Shown here: piece by piece, positions 36,858-40,998 of the stretch
Position numbering within the stretch: the stretch's first letter is position 1
Layout: every line of letters begins with the position of its first letter
Assembly (NCBI GenBank): GCA_964440655.1
Contig: CAYTTA010000016.1
Location: 1 to 40,998 of the forward strand
DNA from: CAYTTA01 sp964440655
GTDB lineage: Bacteria > Bacteroidota > Rhodothermia > Balneolales > Balneolaceae
Direction: 5' to 3'
Length of the DNA stretch: 40,998 nt
The notes under the pieces: generated by a model
The model's input: only the letters and a program-made list of their open reading frames with translations
Told to the model about the DNA's origin: nothing
Database searches by the model: none
Made by a program: the position numbers and the translations under genes

Positions 36858-36928
36858 GGCCGGAATCCATTCATTTTAAAAGGGAAACCGTTATCTTTCG
36901 ATGATTGAACCGGAAGATGCGCAAGACC

Positions 36929-37695
36929 ATGGCCAAAAAAACGGCATCACCCTATAGTGAAAATGTTCTCGAGTCCGGCTTCTCGACGGTGACTTCGGGC
37001 GGCCACTGGTTCCGCTTTACCAGCAGGGTGGTCCGGGAGGCGGTTCCCGAGCTTCTGGAGCGGCACAGCTATGAAAAGATCGTTCTGGATGCGGTTGCAT
37101 GGATCCGGAGCACGGACAGTCTCTCTCTTCTCCTCTACTTCCTTCTGGTCTTCTGGTTTCCTGCCTGGNNNNNNNNNNNNNNNNNNNNNNNNNNNNNNNN
37201 NNNNNNNNNNNNNNNNNNNNNNNNNNNNNNNNNNNNNNNNNNNNNNNNNNNNNNNNNNNNNNNNNNNNCTGGTTTCCTGCCTGGATTGCGGCCGGATTGA
37301 CCCTCACTTTCTATTTCGCCTGGTACAATTTCAAGGCCGCCTTTGTACGCAAGTCCCTCACACCGCTCATGAAGGCTTTGAACCATGATGCGACGCAGCT
37401 CATTGTGGCCGCGATCTTCCTCAGTCTTCTGGGGATGTCGGGCCATTACATGCACCTTCTGTTCGGAATCCTCTTCTTTTTTCTTTTCAAGGTGGGACTG
37501 CTCAGGCTGCTGCTCCAGCGTGTGGACGGCATGAAGACCCAGCGGCATGTCACCCTGAACGACCAGGTGATGAAGAGCATGCTGCTCCGGTATGCCGCAC
37601 GGGAAAATCTTGCTCTCTCGGGGGATACGCTCGAGCAGCTTCTTCAGAAAAACTGGGAGAAAGCCCGAAGCGGGCGGAAACAGAAATCGACTTGA
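36929..37695 (+). CDS. Small polytopic membrane protein of unknown function
   Basis: Not recognised. The frame seems broken by the 100-N gap (37169-37268). The 16 bases before the gap (37153-37168) are repeated exactly after it (37269-37284). Removing 100 N plus 16 bases restores one frame of about 216 residues. The protein has a basic soluble head of about 75 residues, then about four hydrophobic helices (LLYFLLVFWFPAWIAAGLTL, LIVAAIFLSLLGMSG, LLFGILFFFLFKVGLL), then a basic cytoplasmic tail. A GGAAG sequence ten bases upstream supports the ATG at 36929; ATG 36917 and TTG 36905 are alternatives. Its stop overlaps or adjoins the menG reading frame, so the two are likely co-transcribed. Confidence 0.75.
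37169..37268. other. Assembly gap (100 N) flanked by a 16-base duplication
   Basis: Exact 16-base overlap on both sides (37153-37168 and 37269-37284). Collapsing it restores the reading frame, so the two contigs almost certainly abut and no sequence is missing. Confidence 0.9.
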
Positions 37696-37742
37696 CCGGA
37701 TACGGGGTAAACGTCACGAATCAAACAGCCAAAGGTTTAAGC

Positions 37743-38450
37743 GTGAGTGAAAAGGTTCGATCGATGTTCGCGGATATCGCGGACGATTACGACCGGGTGA
37801 ACGGTATCCTTTCGTTCGGTGTCCACCACAACTGGAGGAGACGGACGGTGAAGGAGAGCGGAGCCGGACCGGGTGACCGGGTGCTGGACTGCGCCACCGG
37901 CACCGGTGATCTGGCGATCGCTTTCAAGAAAGCGGTCGGCGAGGAAGGGGCTGTCCTGGGAACCGATTTCTGTCAGGAGATGATCGAGCATGCTCCAGAG
38001 AAAGCGCGTCGGGAAAATCTTGTGGTCGATTTCGAGGTGGCCGATGCGATGAACCTGCCCTATGAGGATGACCGGTTCGACATCGCCAGCATCGCGTTCG
38101 GTATCCGGAATGTGGACGATCCGGTTCAGGCCCTCCGTGAGATGGGTCGGGTGGTTCGTCCCGGTGGCAAGGTGGTGGTGCTCGAGTTCGGCCAGCCGGG
38201 AGGAGTGCTCAAGTTTCCCTACCGTTTCTACAGCCGGGTTGTCATGCCAGCTGTCGGCGGATGGATTACCGGAAACCGCGAAGCCTATACCTACCTGCCC
38301 GAGACCAGCGCCGCCTTTCCGGCCGGTGAAAAGTTTCTGGATCTGATGCGGGAATCGGGTTCTTTTGCCCGATGCCGGGCGGTTCGCCTCACGGGCGGCA
38401 TCGCCTGGATCTATGTGGGAACCGTTTCGGGTGAAGAGAAGGCATCCTGA
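37743..38450 (+). CDS. menG: Demethylmenaquinone methyltransferase (MenG/UbiE)
   Basis: A SAM-dependent C-methyltransferase of about 235 residues for the last step of menaquinone (or ubiquinone) synthesis. It has VRSMFADIADDYDRVNGILS at the start, motif I VLDCATGTGDLA near residue 47, an acidic Asp in GTDF, IASIAFGIRNVDDP near 115, VRPGGKVVVLEFGQP, and the family tail RAVRLTGGIAWIYVG. Menaquinone is the likely substrate, since alternative complex III organisms of this group use it; this gene would feed the quinol pool used by ActC. I prefer the GTG at 37743 (AAAGG seven bases upstream); the frame is open to a TTG at 37692 that overlaps the previous stop. Confidence 0.94.
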   Translation: MSEKVRSMFADIADDYDRVNGILSFGVHHNWRRRTVKESGAGPGDRVLDCATGTGDLAIAFKKAVGEEGAVLGTDFCQEMIEHAPEKARRENLVVDFEVADAMNLPYEDDRFDIASIAFGIRNVDDPVQALREMGRVVRPGGKVVVLEFGQPGGVLKFPYRFYSRVVMPAVGGWITGNREAYTYLPETSAAFPAGEKFLDLMRESGSFARCRAVRLTGGIAWIYVGTVSGEEKAS

Positions 38451-38587
38451 TTTCAGACGGCTTGTGTCGGTCTGCAATCGGATTTTCAAGCGGCTCGACG
38501 TTGGGGTTGCACCCTGATTTTTAAGTGGCTGGAGCGTCGACGGCATTTTTGCAAGAACATCTAAACAAAGAAAAACCGAGTTTCATT

Positions 38588-39022
38588 ATGCTTACGATTG
38601 AAGAGATCAAATCCTACATACCGCATCGCTATCCTTTTCTTCTTGTCGACCGGGTGCTGGAATTCGGAGAGGATCGTGTTGTTGCCATCAAGAATGTGAG
38701 CGTGAACGAGCCGTTTTTCAACGGCCATTTCCCGGGGGCGCCGATCATGCCCGGTGTCCTGCAGGTGGAGGCGCTGGCCCAGAGTGGATGCGTCCTTATG
38801 ATGAAACAGAAAGTGGACGATCCGGAGAAGAAGCTGATTGTCTTTACCGGAATCAGAAATGCAAAGTTCCGCAGACAGGTGGTTCCGGGGGATGTCCTCC
38901 GCCTGGAGGTGGAGCTGGTAAGCCAGAAGCGGAATTTTGTCACCATGAAGGGAATCGCAAGTGTGGATGGCGAGGTAACCTGCGAGCTCGAGGCATCGGC
39001 CGCCATCATCGACAGGGAGTGA
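38588..39022 (+). CDS. fabZ: 3-hydroxyacyl-ACP dehydratase FabZ
   Basis: A 144-residue hot-dog-fold dehydratase of fatty-acid elongation. It begins LTIEEIKSYIPHRYPFLLVDRV and carries the catalytic His in NGHFPGAPIMPGV (near residue 50) and the Glu in QVEALAQSG (near 64), spaced as in FabZ. The length is typical of single-domain FabZ. The ATG at 38588 matches the family start; the upstream open frame is spacer. It is followed one base later by panB, whose ribosome site overlaps the fabZ stop, so they are translationally coupled. The 137-base spacer before it has two similar AAG(C/T)GGCT(C/G)GA words and no clear terminator. Confidence 0.97.
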   Translation: MLTIEEIKSYIPHRYPFLLVDRVLEFGEDRVVAIKNVSVNEPFFNGHFPGAPIMPGVLQVEALAQSGCVLMMKQKVDDPEKKLIVFTGIRNAKFRRQVVPGDVLRLEVELVSQKRNFVTMKGIASVDGEVTCELEASAAIIDRE

Positions 39023-39023
39023 A

Positions 39024-39848
39024 ATGAGTACACAGAAAGCCGATCGTCCGCCGAAGATCACCACACAGACCGTGGTGGAGATGAAACGCCGGGGTGAGAA
39101 GATAAGCATGCTCACCGCCTACGATTATACCATGGCGAGGATTCTCGACCAGGCGGGGGTTGATGTAATCCTGGTGGGAGATTCCGCCGGGAATGTGATC
39201 GCGGGGTATGAGACCACCGTGCCGATGACGCTCGAACACATGATCTATCACGCCTCGAGTGTGGTCCGGGGAGTGGATCAGGCGCTTGTGATTGCCGATC
39301 TGCCGTTCATGAGCTACCAGGTGACCGCCCGGGAGGGGCTCATCAGCGCAGGACGGATGATGAAGGAGGCTGGGGCGCACGGCGTGAAGCTCGAAGGGGG
39401 GAGTTTTATTGCCGATACGGTAAAGCGGATTGTCGATGCCGGTATTCCGGTAATGGGTCATCTGGGCCTGACCCCGCAGAGCATCTACAAGTTCGGCACC
39501 TACAAGGTAAGGGCCAAGGAGGAAGCCGAGGCCGAGCAGCTGCTGGAGGATGCAATCGCCCTGGAGAGGAGCGGTGCGTTTGCCCTGGTGCTGGAAAAGA
39601 TTCCTGCCGCTCTGGCCACAAGGGTGACGCAGGCGGTCTCCATCCCCACCATCGGGATCGGGGCCGGACCGAATTGTGACGGCCAGGTGCTTGTCACGCA
39701 CGACATGCTCGGACTGAACAAGGAGTTCAACCCCCGTTTTATACGCCGCTATGCCAACCTTTCCGAGACGATCAGAGAGGCGGTCGAGCACTATATTGAT
39801 GATGTGAAACGGGTAGATTTTCCCAACGAGAACGAGAAGTACGACTGA
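39024..39848 (+). CDS. panB: Ketopantoate hydroxymethyltransferase PanB
   Basis: A 274-residue enzyme adding a hydroxymethyl group to 2-ketoisovalerate in pantothenate (coenzyme A) synthesis. Family motifs are clear: ISMLTAYDYTMARI, ILVGDSAGNVIAGYETTVP, LVIADLPFMSY, VKLEGG, VMGHLGLTPQS, and GIGAGPNCDGQVLVTHDMLG. Length is standard. It is one base downstream of fabZ with AGGGAG as its ribosome site. Coupling to fabZ suits shared demand for acyl-carrier cofactor, by inference. Confidence 0.97.
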   Translation: MSTQKADRPPKITTQTVVEMKRRGEKISMLTAYDYTMARILDQAGVDVILVGDSAGNVIAGYETTVPMTLEHMIYHASSVVRGVDQALVIADLPFMSYQVTAREGLISAGRMMKEAGAHGVKLEGGSFIADTVKRIVDAGIPVMGHLGLTPQSIYKFGTYKVRAKEEAEAEQLLEDAIALERSGAFALVLEKIPAALATRVTQAVSIPTIGIGAGPNCDGQVLVTHDMLGLNKEFNPRFIRRYANLSETIREAVEHYIDDVKRVDFPNENEKYD

Positions 39849-39850
39849 AA

Positions 39851-39972
39851 GCTGAATTGCGGCTGGGTGCGGCTGAAGGTTGGAGTGCGGCCGAAGGTTG
39901 TTTGCGGCCGAGCTGAATTGCGGCTGGGTGCGGCTGAAGGTTGGAGTGCGGCCGAAGGTTGTTTGCGGCTGA
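39851..39972. repeat. 61-base tandem duplication between panB and surE
   Basis: Two copies of a 61-base unit (39851-39911 and 39912-39972), identical except for one C/T near the end. Each starts GCTGAATTGCGGCTGGG and itself contains smaller GCGGC(T/C)GAAGGTTG repeats. It is non-coding. Confidence 0.95.
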
Positions 39973-40029
39973 GCTGATTTACGACACAAGATCGAATTAC
40001 CACTGAAGACTGAACTGGATATTGAAAAG

Positions 40030-40794
40030 ATGAGCAGAGAGGAGAGACCGCTGATTCTGGTAAGCAACGATGACGGCATCTTCTCACCGGGGATCAAGGC
40101 ACTTGCCGAGGCAGCCGCCGAACACGGTGAGGTTGTCGTTGTGGCGCCCGACCGACAGCAGAGCGCTGTCGGGCATGCGGTCACGGTCAGTGCGCCGCTG
40201 CGCTCCCAGCCTTTTGTGATCGACAACCGGTTCCAGGGACAGGCGGTCTCAGGAACTCCGGCCGATTCAGTCAAGCTTGCGCACGACCAGTTGCTTGAGC
40301 GGAAACCCGATCTGGTGGTGAGCGGAATCAATCACGGCAGCAATGCCGGAATTAACATCATCTATTCGGGGACGGTGAGTGCTGCGACCGAAGGGACAAT
40401 TCTGGGATATCACTCCATCGCAGTGAGCTGTACTTCGTTTGATGAAGATGCCGATCTGTCGGGGCCGAAAGAGGCGGCCTCCCGGGTGATCCGCTATGTG
40501 CTGGACCATGGGCTTCCGAGGGGGGTGACGCTTAATTTGAATGTACCGGCGGGTCCGCTGAAGGGGATCCGCTGGGCCAGGCAGGCCAACAGCCGCTACG
40601 TCGAGGAATTTGAGGGGCGGCTTGATCCGAACAATCGCTACTATTACTGGATGACCGGCAGATTGAAACTGCTCGAACAGGAGGAGGACAACGATGTGAA
40701 TGTCCTTGAGCAGGGGTACGCCTCTCTAACGCCGATCCAGTACGATCTCACATCCTACCCGCTGCTGAAGGAGCTGGAAAACATTCAGCTTTAA
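40030..40794 (+). CDS. surE: 5'/3'-nucleotidase SurE
   Basis: A 254-residue metal-dependent survival-protein phosphatase acting on nucleoside monophosphates. The metal site SNDDGIFSPGI lies at residues 13-23, APDRQQSAVGHAVT near 48, and SGINHGSNAGINIIYSGTVSAA near 97. Length is standard. The start is the ATG at 40030. Hairpin-repeat array D begins 22 bases past its stop. Confidence 0.96.
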   Translation: MSREERPLILVSNDDGIFSPGIKALAEAAAEHGEVVVVAPDRQQSAVGHAVTVSAPLRSQPFVIDNRFQGQAVSGTPADSVKLAHDQLLERKPDLVVSGINHGSNAGINIIYSGTVSAATEGTILGYHSIAVSCTSFDEDADLSGPKEAASRVIRYVLDHGLPRGVTLNLNVPAGPLKGIRWARQANSRYVEEFEGRLDPNNRYYYWMTGRLKLLEQEEDNDVNVLEQGYASLTPIQYDLTSYPLLKELENIQL

Positions 40795-40815
40795 TCCTGA
40801 GTGCTGGATCGCTTC

Positions 40816-40998
40816 TGTGCTGTTGTTATTCTAAAGATGTTCCGGATGTTGGAATAAGGGCAGATAGCGGGGGGCATATGTGTTCAGCACCCCTCTGTTG
40901 GTATTCAAAAGTTGCTCCGGATGTTGGAATAAGGGCAGATAGCGGGAGGCATATGTGTTCAGCCCCCTCTGTTGGTATTCAAAAGTTGCTCCGGATGT
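40816..40998. repeat. Hairpin-repeat array D (2 units plus a cut third)
   Basis: Units at 40816-40867, 40891-40942 and from 40965 to the window end, with periods of 75 and 74. Left arms read near CCCTCTGTTGGTATTCA and right arms GGAATAAGGGCAGATAG; both have drifted, so pairing is weaker than in arrays A and C. Loops are again 18 bases (AAAGTTGCTCCGGATGTT in unit 2). The spacers share GGCATATGTGTTCAGC, related to the ATATGT core in array B. It follows the surE stop. Confidence 0.88.

Noticed and set aside
38500..38525. Terminator after menG
   Set aside because: GGGG/CCC pairing before a T run exists, but the stem is only three or four pairs, too weak to support.

Overview
The window is 40,998 bases of a moderately GC-rich bacterial chromosome. 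It most resembles the Rhodothermota/Balneolota branch of the FCB superphylum. The reasons are an alternative complex III (ActABCDEF) operon running straight into an A2-type caa3 oxidase operon, a DUF4175 coiled-coil membrane protein, and the RodZ, LigA, PgpH, Xer, ComF and MenG types present. That placement is inference from gene content and protein flavour; no 16S rRNA or other RNA gene was found. Three runs of N (10, 100 and 100 bases) show this is a draft, scaffolded assembly, and all three look like joining artefacts rather than real missing sequence.

Layout. Positions 1-6477 hold hairpin-repeat array A, a large DUF4175 protein, a second COX1 gene split only by an assembly gap, and array B. 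Positions 6478-22000, all on the minus strand, hold the respiratory block. In transcription order it reads actA (pentaheme), actB (Fe-S), actC, actD, actE (here a diheme lipoprotein), actF, a small membrane protein carrying a transposase-type helix-turn-helix, a SCO copper chaperone, ctaC, ctaD, ctaE, subunit IV and a metallo-beta-lactamase-fold hydrolase. Quinol would be oxidised by ActABCDEF, electrons passed through c hemes on ActA and ActE to the c heme and CuA of CtaC, and oxygen reduced at heme a3-CuB in CtaD. A divergent DUF420 gene (22686) probably serves oxidase assembly.

From 23.3 to 41 kb the content is housekeeping: array C, a UPF0173 hydrolase, a YciO/Sua5-type protein, phosphofructokinase, gamma-glutamyltransferase, a Xer recombinase, PgpH (HD phosphodiesterase), DNA ligase, RodZ, ComF, a small unknown membrane protein, MenG/UbiE, FabZ, PanB, SurE and array D.

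The most unusual signal is non-coding. Four intergenic loci (1-273, 6168-6445, 23371-23726, 40816-40998) carry arrays of one repeat unit: 17-base inverted arms around a fixed 18-base loop (52 bases), repeated every 74-76 bases. The arms are conserved between loci while loops and spacers diverge. At all four loci the array follows the 3' end of a gene, apparently in the same orientation relative to that gene. Most other long spacers carry different, degenerate short tandem repeats (periods of about 21, 48 and 61 bases). Two protein-level oddities also stand out: the transposase-type HTH fused to a membrane anchor inside the respiratory operon, and the extra CtaC-like cytochrome c domain at the end of ActE.
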